This document shows, piece by piece, positions 1 to 5,433 of a stretch of 9,796 bases of DNA (position 1 is its first letter; the number at the start of each line of letters is the position of its first letter). Where the stretch lies: the NCBI GenBank assembly GCA_044238935.1, contig JBIICI010000032.1, positions 1 through 9,796 of the forward strand. Direction: 5' to 3'. The position numbers and the translations under genes were made by a program. Origin of the DNA: JBIICI01 sp044238935. GTDB taxonomy: Bacteria > Pseudomonadota > Alphaproteobacteria > Micavibrionales > Micavibrionaceae. Below the pieces are notes generated by a model. It made no database searches, was not told the origin of the DNA, and worked only from the letters and a program-made list of their open reading frames with translations.

Positions 1-465
1 GGGAATGTTCATTCCGCTATTTTAGAAAACTATTTATCCCATGATTATTTTCAAAAACCTGCCCCAAAATCATTGGATCGCAATATGTGGGATTTGACCC
101 CTTTGGTGGGGATGGATTTTTATGATGGGGTTGCAACATTAAACGCATTTACAGCCCATTCTATTCGCAAAGGTCTTGATATTTGTCCTGTGATGCCAGA
201 TCATATTTATGTGTGTGGTGGTGGGGTGCATAATCAAACATTGATTAATTTATTGCGTCAATTATGTGATTGCCCTATTGAGTCCGTGGATGTTTTGGGG
301 ATTGATCCGAACGCGATTGAGGCTCAAGGATTTGCATGGATGGCCGCCCGTTTTTTACAAAAATCCCCATTAAGTATGCCAAAGACAACAGGCTGTCACA
401 GCCCAACAATCGCAGGATTATGTGTGTTGCCTGCGGTGGAAGTGGAAAAGGTGCAAATATGCTAA
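1..465 (+). CDS. anmK: Anhydro-N-acetylmuramic acid kinase, C-terminal part (5' end outside window)
   Basis: The frame is open from base 1 and stops at 463-465, giving the last 154 residues. The family is usually about 360-390 residues, so more than half is missing to the left. AnmK phosphorylates and opens 1,6-anhydro-MurNAc released during wall turnover, in the cytosol, feeding it back to precursor synthesis. Family marks visible are the ATPase-fold motif YVCGGGVHN, the following segment IDPNAIEAQGFAWMAAR, and the C-terminal PLSMPKTTGC, which matches the usual LSFPxTTG signature. The extreme C-terminus after the TTG motif is ordinary in length. It overlaps lptF by 7 nt, so the two are probably co-transcribed. 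An internal ATG at 73 is not the start, because the homologous sequence continues upstream of it. Confidence 0.92.
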   Translation, partial: GNVHSAILENYLSHDYFQKPAPKSLDRNMWDLTPLVGMDFYDGVATLNAFTAHSIRKGLDICPVMPDHIYVCGGGVHNQTLINLLRQLCDCPIESVDVLGIDPNAIEAQGFAWMAARFLQKSPLSMPKTTGCHSPTIAGLCVLPAVEVEKVQIC

Positions 466-1625
466 CCTTATTTGATCGCTATTTTCTAAAACAATTTGCC
501 TTAATGAGTGTGTTGATTCTGGCAACCTTGAGCCTGATTTTATTAATGGCGCAATCGCTAAAATTTCTGGAATTGGTTATTGAATCAGGGGCGTCTGTTG
601 TTGCATTCTTCCGCTTATCCTCCCTTGCTATGCCACGATTAATTGAGGTTTTGACGCCTTTTTCAATGGTGTCGGCCTTATTATTTTTATCGCATCGCTT
701 AACACAAGATCGTGAATTGGTGGTGATTCGTGCCACAGGATTTTCTCCTTTACGGATCAGTCGCGCACCGTTATTATTTTCGGCGTTCTTAGCCGTTATG
801 TTATTTTGTGTGACGGGTTGGATTTCGCCGCTTGCATTAGGGCATTTAAAATCGCAACGCAATTTTTTGAAATCACATTATTCAACCCTTTTATTTCGAG
901 AGGGGTTATTTAACCAAGTCAGCAAAGGATTGATGGTTTATGTGAATGAACGCCATGGCGATTCAACATTACAAGGGCTTATTTTACAAGATTCACGCGA
1001 TCAAAAAATGCCGCCACAAACGATTTTAGCGCGTAAAGGGATTGTGCAATCGAGCGCTAAAGGGCAGCAAATTATTGTTTACGAAGGATCACGTCAATCT
1101 GTTGATCCGAAAACGCGCTATGTGAGTCGGTTATCCTTTGATCGTTATACCATTGATATTCCCGAAGATAGTGCCTTAATGGAAAAGAAATGGCGCGAAC
1201 CCGAAGAGCGGACATTGCCAGAATTATTTCATCCCAATCCAGAGAGTGAGAAGGATCAAGCGCATTTATCACAATTTCGGGCTGAAATTCATAAACGGTT
1301 TTTAAACCCTTTATTAGCCCCTGTTTTTGCATTATTTTCTTTATGCTTTGTCATGGTGGGATCGATTCCACGTCAAGGGATTTCACGGCGATTTGGGGCA
1401 TCTATCGCCACGATTATCGGGATACAAGCCCTGTATTTACTGAGTTATAAATATGCACAAGAACAAGTTTTGGGCATTATCGCCATGCATGTGATTGTTT
1501 GGGGGGGGCTGTGTGGTGGATTCCTATTCCTCAGTGCTGTGTTTGAGGAAAAATCCTCCCCTAATTCTCTTTTGGATTCCCCTTTAGATTCCTCTTTAGA
1601 TTCTGGGCAAGAAAGATCGCTATGA
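459..1625 (+). CDS. lptF: LPS export ABC transporter permease LptF
   Basis: LptF and LptG form the inner-membrane core of the LptB2FG transporter, which extracts lipopolysaccharide from the inner membrane and pushes it onto the Lpt bridge. I chose ATG 459 rather than the upstream in-frame ATG at 336. It has a GGAAAAGG ribosome site at 444-451 with 7-nt spacing, and the protein then begins MLTLFDRYFLKQ, the usual family start just before TM1. The result is 388 residues. Membrane segments lie near 12-31, 58-78 and 103-125. A periplasmic beta-jellyroll spans about 135-270, followed by three more membrane segments near 283-301, 313-330 and 336-361. Family marks are ELVVIRATGFSP (86-97) and AEIHKRFLNPLLAP (275-288). 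The tail (369-382) is a low-complexity run made of LDS repeats. A G8 tract at 1501-1508 encodes W348-G350. The stop overlaps the lptG start (ATGA). Confidence 0.93.
   Translation: MLTLFDRYFLKQFALMSVLILATLSLILLMAQSLKFLELVIESGASVVAFFRLSSLAMPRLIEVLTPFSMVSALLFLSHRLTQDRELVVIRATGFSPLRISRAPLLFSAFLAVMLFCVTGWISPLALGHLKSQRNFLKSHYSTLLFREGLFNQVSKGLMVYVNERHGDSTLQGLILQDSRDQKMPPQTILARKGIVQSSAKGQQIIVYEGSRQSVDPKTRYVSRLSFDRYTIDIPEDSALMEKKWREPEERTLPELFHPNPESEKDQAHLSQFRAEIHKRFLNPLLAPVFALFSLCFVMVGSIPRQGISRRFGASIATIIGIQALYLLSYKYAQEQVLGIIAMHVIVWGGLCGGFLFLSAVFEEKSSPNSLLDSPLDSSLDSGQERSL
1569..1604 (+). repeat. Three tandem 12-bp repeats in the lptF 3' end, each with a GATTC
   Basis: Units at 1569-1580, 1581-1592 and 1593-1604 match their neighbours at 10 of 12 bases. 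In frame they encode LDS followed by P or S, giving the low-complexity LptF tail. Each unit carries GATTC (1575, 1587, 1599), an instance of GANTC, the CcrM methyltransferase target in alphaproteobacteria. A fourth GATTC at 1624-1628 overlaps the lptG start codon. The repeats are plain in the sequence; any role is unknown. Confidence 0.8.
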
Positions 1626-2725
1626 TTCCTATTTTATCACAATATCTGGGGCGCTTATATTTACGCAGTTTTTTAGGATTTTGCTTAAGCCTGCTTGGCT
1701 TGGTTTATATGATTGATACAATCGAATTGTTTAAACGCGCAAAAGGCAATGATGACACACCCGATTCCGTATTATTTGTGATGGGGTTGCTGAAATTACC
1801 CGAAGTGGGACAAATTATTTTGCCTTTTATTGTCTTATTTGCTGCCTTATTAATGTTATGGCAGCTCAATCGTCGCTATGAAATGATTGTGGTGCGGGCG
1901 TCTGGATTTTCTGTGTGGCAGTTTTTAACGCCTTTATTGGTCTGTGCCTTTGCATTGGGAGTGTTTCAAGCTACCTTTATCAATCCCATTGGTGCTGTAT
2001 TTTTGAAACGCTACCAAGTGATGGAGGATCGCTATCTGAATTATGAAAGCAGTAGCTTTGCGTTTTTGGAAGATGGGCTGTGGATGCGTAAAAGTTTACC
2101 AAAAGGCGATTATGTGATTTTAAATGCCAAAAACGTTGATGCAGAAAATTGGACAATGACCGATATTGCGGTGTATCAATTTTCTAAAAATGACGCCTTT
2201 ACACAACGTATTGATGCGCCACAGGCAACGATTACAAAAGATGGCTGGCAATTAAAAAATGCGGTTATTACCGAACCCAGCGCGAATTTACAAGATGCGC
2301 ACCGATCATATCCCAATATTATTTTACATGTTGATATTTCCTTAAAAGATATTGAGGATAGCTTTGCAGAACCCAGCCGATTGCCATTTTGGCGTTTGCC
2401 ACGTTTTATCCATACATTAGAAAAAACGGGATTTAATACGGTACGTTTTCGCATGCAATTTTATAATTTATTGGCGCGCCCGTTTTTATTTATGGCGATG
2501 GTTTTAATTGCCGCAGCTGTAATGTTACGCCCCCCAAGGGAAGGACGTAATTTACGATTTGTTATTATTGGAGTTATGTCAGGTTTTGGTGTTTTCTTTT
2601 TATCCAGCTTTATGGAAGCCTTAGGGGCGTCAGGGCAAATTCCTGCAATCTTAGCCGCCAATGCAACGGCCTTTATTGCGTTATCCCTAAGCGTTACGGC
2701 GTTATTGCAGATGGAGGATGGCTGA
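1622..2725 (+). CDS. lptG: LPS export ABC transporter permease LptG
   Basis: This is the second permease of LptB2FG, partner of the upstream LptF in the inner membrane. It is 367 residues, normal for the family. The start codon overlaps the lptF stop as ATGA, implying translational coupling, and a weak purine-rich site (AAGAAAG) precedes it. Membrane segments lie near 15-33, 62-81 and 100-122. The periplasmic jellyroll covers about 130-255, with TM segments near 283-302, 311-330 and 340-363. The family motif ELFKRA follows TM1 (35-40), RRYEMIVVRASGFS is at 84-97, and RFRMQFYNLLARPF at 275-288 opens the second membrane half. In many proteobacteria lptFG precede lptD or surA; here mlaA follows instead. 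LptF and LptG are told apart by order and by the ELFKR segment typical of LptG. Confidence 0.92.
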   Translation: MIPILSQYLGRLYLRSFLGFCLSLLGLVYMIDTIELFKRAKGNDDTPDSVLFVMGLLKLPEVGQIILPFIVLFAALLMLWQLNRRYEMIVVRASGFSVWQFLTPLLVCAFALGVFQATFINPIGAVFLKRYQVMEDRYLNYESSSFAFLEDGLWMRKSLPKGDYVILNAKNVDAENWTMTDIAVYQFSKNDAFTQRIDAPQATITKDGWQLKNAVITEPSANLQDAHRSYPNIILHVDISLKDIEDSFAEPSRLPFWRLPRFIHTLEKTGFNTVRFRMQFYNLLARPFLFMAMVLIAAAVMLRPPREGRNLRFVIIGVMSGFGVFFLSSFMEALGASGQIPAILAANATAFIALSLSVTALLQMEDG

Positions 2726-2745
2726 AAAGAGCTTGCTTTTTTGTT
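2725..2745 (+). terminator. Possible weak terminator after lptG
   Basis: A short stem AAAAG/CTTTT (2725-2729 with 2736-2740) has a 6-nt loop and is followed by a T-rich run. The stem is only 5 bp and AT-rich, so it may be leaky or not functional. If real, it separates the lptFG transcript from mlaAC. Confidence 0.25.
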
Positions 2746-2853
2746 TGTTTTTACTATGTTGTCATTTATTAACTGAGTGGTAACCAAAATCACCTATCAT
2801 TTTTATGACACAATTCTATTTTACGATCTTAAATATATCGGAGTTTTAATTCA

Positions 2854-3615
2854 ATGAAACATTTTTTACATCGCTCTCGCTCTCTGAAAAAAGCCTCTTT
2901 CCTTGTGGCTTTTGCATTCTGCCTTTTATCTGGAGCAGCGGCGCGTGCTGATGATGTTTATGATCCTATTGAGCCTGTAAATCGTGCGGTTTTTGCGTTT
3001 AATAATACATTTGATAATTATATTTTAGAGCCTGTCGCTAAGGGTTATCGTAAAGCCTTACCACAACATGTGCGTCGTGGTGTTTTTAATTTTGTTGATA
3101 ATTTGCGTACCCCTCTTTATATCGCGAATCAAGCGTTGCAAGGGGATCTTAAAGGGGTGGGAAGCGATACGGCGCGTGGTGTTTTGAATACGACGATTGG
3201 GGTTGCAGGTTTCCGTGATGTGGCGACCGCCCAAGGGTACCCTCGCCAAGCCGAAGATTTTGGTCAGACTTTAGGGAAATGGGGCGTTGGCTCTGGGGCT
3301 TATTTGGTTTTGCCTGTTGTTGGCCCTTCCAATATTCGTGATACATCTGGAATGTTGGTTGATGGATATGCTGATCCTTTGCGTATCTATTTTAACAATA
3401 AAGATTTGAATGCCTTAACAGGCGCACGTGTTGCGGTAACTGTTGTGGCGGTGCGTGAACAATTGCTAGATGTTTTAGCAGATCTTGAGAAAAACTCTCT
3501 GGATTATTACACCGTTACAAAAAGCGGCTATTCACAGCGTCGGGCAGCATTAATTGCGGATGAAAATCCAAATTCTGCACCTAAAACAGTTATTCCGACC
3601 TATGATGATGAATAA
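2854..3615 (+). CDS. mlaA: Phospholipid-asymmetry outer-membrane protein MlaA (VacJ family)
   Basis: MlaA sits in the outer membrane and lets phospholipids misplaced in the outer leaflet pass to the periplasmic carrier MlaC, preserving lipid asymmetry. It has 253 residues. A signal peptide has a basic n-region (1-13), a hydrophobic core (14-27) and a likely signal peptidase I site AAARA|DD after residue 32. Mature-domain signatures are YDPIEPVNRAVFAFN (36-50), LNTTIGVAGFRD (111-122) and DFGQTLGKWGVGSGAYLVLP (135-154), followed by GPSNIRD (157-163), all diagnostic of VacJ/MlaA. The only cysteine in the leader (C23) lies mid-core with no L-A/S-G/A-C lipobox, so unlike E. coli MlaA it does not look like a lipoprotein. 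The site CGGAG at 2839-2843 is about 10 nt before the ATG. mlaC follows after 33 bp, so the two are probably one operon. Confidence 0.93.
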   Translation: MKHFLHRSRSLKKASFLVAFAFCLLSGAAARADDVYDPIEPVNRAVFAFNNTFDNYILEPVAKGYRKALPQHVRRGVFNFVDNLRTPLYIANQALQGDLKGVGSDTARGVLNTTIGVAGFRDVATAQGYPRQAEDFGQTLGKWGVGSGAYLVLPVVGPSNIRDTSGMLVDGYADPLRIYFNNKDLNALTGARVAVTVVAVREQLLDVLADLEKNSLDYYTVTKSGYSQRRAALIADENPNSAPKTVIPTYDDE

Positions 3616-3648
3616 TAAAAACAAGTAAAATAGAGAGATATAAGTAAA

Positions 3649-4347
3649 ATGAAAAACAAAAAAATGAAATCGATTCTTTTTTCCTTCGTCATGGGCGCAG
3701 CATTTTTAAGCCCTGTTTCTGGATATTCTTTTGATTTTGATGCAAACTCAGCGGCGGCCGATGTCGTAAGTGCTGCAGGCAGTTCAATGATTATGAATGC
3801 GAATGAATCAGGGGATGCGCATTTGGGGCAAAAAGCACAGGAATTTGTTGATGATATGGCAAAAAATGCTGTCACCTTTATCAGCAGCCAATCCTTGACG
3901 CCAGAACAAAAGCAAGAGCAGTTCAAAGCCTTATTAGAAGCCAATTATGACATGAAAACAATTTCACGTTTTGCCATTGGTCAATATTGGCGCACAGCAT
4001 CCGATGCACAAAAGCAAGAATATCAGGATTTATTCAAAGATATGATTGTTAAGGTCTATTCCAAGCGTTTTTCTGATTATAAAGGTCAGGCCTTTAATGC
4101 AACAGGTTGGCAAAAAGACAGCGATCATGATTTTTTAGTCAATTCCGAAATTGTTCCAGCCGATGGCAGCGCAAAAATTGATGTTGATTGGCGCGTTCGT
4201 GAAACAAACGGTCAATTCAAGGTGATTGATGTGATTGTTGCAGGTGTCAGTATGGGGCTAACGCAGCGTTCAGAATTTTCTGCGATTATCCAGCGCAGTG
4301 GTGGTGATATTCAGGCATTGATTGATCATTTGAAGATAAAGGGCTGA
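3649..4347 (+). CDS. mlaC: Periplasmic phospholipid-binding protein MlaC (Ttg2D family)
   Basis: MlaC ferries phospholipid across the periplasm between MlaA and the inner-membrane MlaFEDB ABC complex. The protein has 232 residues with an N-terminal signal peptide (basic KNKKMK, hydrophobic 8-24, cleavage likely near 25-29). Family marks are the helical segment with ISRFAIGQYWR (105-115) and DAQKQEYQDLFK (119-130), and the C-terminal strand region KVIDVIVAGVSMGLTQRSEF (191-210), the MlaC signature. A second in-frame ATG at 3664 (M6) could serve as start. I kept 3649 because the AGAGAG site at 3632-3637 fits it acceptably and it retains the basic n-region. It directly follows mlaA, its functional partner. 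The ABC components (mlaFED) are not in the window. It is convergent with ctrA, with a strong terminator between. Confidence 0.88.
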   Translation: MKNKKMKSILFSFVMGAAFLSPVSGYSFDFDANSAAADVVSAAGSSMIMNANESGDAHLGQKAQEFVDDMAKNAVTFISSQSLTPEQKQEQFKALLEANYDMKTISRFAIGQYWRTASDAQKQEYQDLFKDMIVKVYSKRFSDYKGQAFNATGWQKDSDHDFLVNSEIVPADGSAKIDVDWRVRETNGQFKVIDVIVAGVSMGLTQRSEFSAIIQRSGGDIQALIDHLKIKG

Positions 4348-4392
4348 GTAGATTTAGCTGTAGAATTTATCAGAATCCTCTGTACAAAAAAT

Positions 4393-4477
4393 CGTCATGC
4401 TGGACTTGATCCAGCATCTCGTTGATTGACGGGAATCGCCTAAATCAGAGAGATTCCGCATCAGGCGCGCAATGACG
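4393..4477. repeat. REP-like palindromic intergenic element
   Basis: An 85-bp element is bounded by CGTCAT (4393-4398) and its complement ATGACG (4472-4477). It contains a perfect 8-bp hairpin ATGCTGGA/TCCAGCAT with a 5-nt loop (4397-4417), plus inner complementary segments GGAATC/GATTCC and CGCCT/AGGCG. The form 'GTCATGCTGGACTTGATCCAGCATC' (split here as two overlapping halves of the hairpin) resembles extragenic palindromes that I recall being dispersed through many alphaproteobacterial genomes. No second copy occurs in this window, so repetitiveness is inferred. It lies between convergent genes, the usual niche for such elements. Confidence 0.65.
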
Positions 4478-4487
4478 GTTCTTAAAT

Positions 4488-4520
4488 AAAAGGCCTCTAT
4501 TATGCAATAGAAGCCTTTTT
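4488..4520. terminator. Bidirectional terminator between mlaC and ctrA
   Basis: A 14-position stem (4488-4501 with 4506-4519) has a single C/A mismatch and a 4-nt loop ATGC. The right arm ends in TTTTT on the + strand and the left arm begins with A-rich sequence giving U-rich RNA on the - strand. It can therefore serve mlaAC from the left and ctrA from the right. Confidence 0.85.
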
Positions 4521-4544
4521 GTGTATGTGAATCAGTGTTTTTTA

Positions 4545-5267
4545 TTAAGCAACGGCGCTATCGTTTTCTTCTGTTAGCTTTTCTGCGCCTGCAACGGGTT
4601 CACGCAAGACATAGCCACGCCCCCATACGGTTTCAATGTAATTGTCGCCATCGGCAGCATTGGCAATTTTTTTGCGGAGCTTACAGATAAAAACGTCAAT
4701 AATCTTGACCTCAGGCTCATCCATACCACCATAAAGGTGATTGAGGAACATTTCCTTTGTCAGTGTTGATCCTTTTCTAAGAGATAAAAGCTCTAATATA
4801 CCGTATTCTTTCCCTGTAAGATGTAAGGGTCTGTCCCCGACTTCAACAGTTCTGGAATCTAAATTGACCTTGACTTTGCCGATTTGTAAGATGCTTTGTG
4901 AATGTCCTTGTGAACGACGGACAATGGCTTGGATACGCGCCAAAAGCTCACGTTTATCAAAGGGTTTTGTCAGATAATCATCTGCACCAAAGCCTAATCC
5001 TTTAATTTTATTATCCATTTCCGTTAAGCCGGACAGGATTAAAATCGGTGTATCAACTTTGGCAGCGCGCAAACGCTTTAAAACCTCATACCCATCCATA
5101 TCGGGCAGCATTAGGTCTAAGATAATAATATCATAATCATATATTTTGCCTATTTCTAAGCCATCCTCACCTAAATCGGTGGTATCAACAATATACCCTT
5201 CAGGCTTTAGCATCATTTCAATGCTGCGGGACATAGAGGTATCATCTTCGACCAATAAAACGCGCAT
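4545..5267 (-). CDS. ctrA: Cell-cycle master response regulator CtrA
   Basis: CtrA is an OmpR/PhoB-type DNA-binding response regulator that controls cell-cycle, flagellar and division genes in alphaproteobacteria. It is activated by the CckA-ChpT phosphorelay. The 240 residues start MRVLLVEDD. The receiver domain (1-120) has the acidic pair D8/D9, phospho-acceptor D51 in ILDLMLPDMDGYE, and K102 in the DDYLTKPF motif. The winged-helix domain (about 125-228) has LTGKEYGILELLSLRKGSTL, then MFLNHLYGGMDEPEVKIIDV and the ending YIETVWGRGYVLREP, nearly identical to Caulobacter CtrA as I recall it. A ribosome site AAGGAAA lies at 5275-5281, 8 nt before the start. The C-terminus ends ...DSAVA, small and hydrophobic like the ClpXP degron of Caulobacter CtrA (inference). 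No kinase gene is adjacent. It is convergent with mlaC and downstream of a terminator. Confidence 0.97.
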   Translation of the reverse strand: MRVLLVEDDTSMSRSIEMMLKPEGYIVDTTDLGEDGLEIGKIYDYDIIILDLMLPDMDGYEVLKRLRAAKVDTPILILSGLTEMDNKIKGLGFGADDYLTKPFDKRELLARIQAIVRRSQGHSQSILQIGKVKVNLDSRTVEVGDRPLHLTGKEYGILELLSLRKGSTLTKEMFLNHLYGGMDEPEVKIIDVFICKLRKKIANAADGDNYIETVWGRGYVLREPVAGAEKLTEENDSAVA

Positions 5268-5304
5268 ATTTATGTTTCCTTAAAAATATTTTTAAACGTT
5301 GTTT

Positions 5305-5334
5305 GTTATAAACAATATTAAATATTATTAACAA
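5305..5334 (-). promoter_or_regulatory. Candidate ctrA promoter
   Basis: On the - strand, TTGTTA (5334-5329) and TTATAA (5311-5306) are spaced by 17 nt. The start would fall near 5298, leaving a roughly 30-nt leader with the ctrA ribosome site. The region is extremely AT-rich, so such matches arise easily by chance. Confidence 0.35.
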
Positions 5335-5339
5335 AACTA

Positions 5340-5354
5340 TTAATAAACATTTAA
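5340..5354 (-). promoter_or_regulatory. CtrA box (TTAA-N7-TTAA) upstream of ctrA
   Basis: TTAATAAACATTTAA is an exact TTAA-N7-TTAA, the CtrA recognition pattern. It lies just upstream of the -35 candidate, a position compatible with autoactivation. Further half-sites TTAAC occur at 5328-5332 and 5366-5370, and a near-palindrome TTAACTAAAGTTAA at 5366-5379. CtrA activates its own gene in Caulobacter; that it does so here is inference. The AT content of the region makes a chance match possible. Confidence 0.5.
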
Positions 5355-5396
5355 AATATGCGTTATTAACTAAAGTTAATTGTTTTTATGGAATTT

Positions 5397-5430
5397 AAAA
5401 AAGGGGGAAGTCTTGGTAACTCCCCCCTTT
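5397..5430 (-). terminator. Rho-independent terminator of the SGNH/tail-spike gene
   Basis: On the - strand, AAAGGGGGGAGT (5430-5419) pairs with ACTTCCCCCTTT (5411-5400) over 12 positions with one G-U pair. The loop is 7 nt, followed by a T run (5402-5397). It begins only 3 bp after the stop codon at 5434-5436, so it clearly belongs to that gene and shields ctrA from read-through. Confidence 0.88.
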
Positions 5431-5433
5431 AAT

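Noticed and set aside
336..458. N-terminal extension of LptF from the ATG at 336
   Set aside because: It overlaps anmK in another frame by 130 bp, has no family similarity, and the start at 459 has a good ribosome site and the right N-terminus.
479..862. Long antisense frame opposite lptF
   Set aside because: It lies wholly inside a well-supported gene; its composition (rich in N, K, R, T) is that of a frame shadow and there is no ribosome site of note.
1569..1604. CRISPR-like array
   Set aside because: The units are 12 bp, tandem, in frame within lptF and without spacers.
2803..2835. Promoter for mlaA (ATGACA with TAAATA)
   Set aside because: The spacing is about 19 nt and the start would fall on the ribosome site itself; not convincing.
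3600..3944. Antisense frame opposite the mlaC start
   Set aside because: It mirrors the mlaC signal peptide region and has no recognisable domain.
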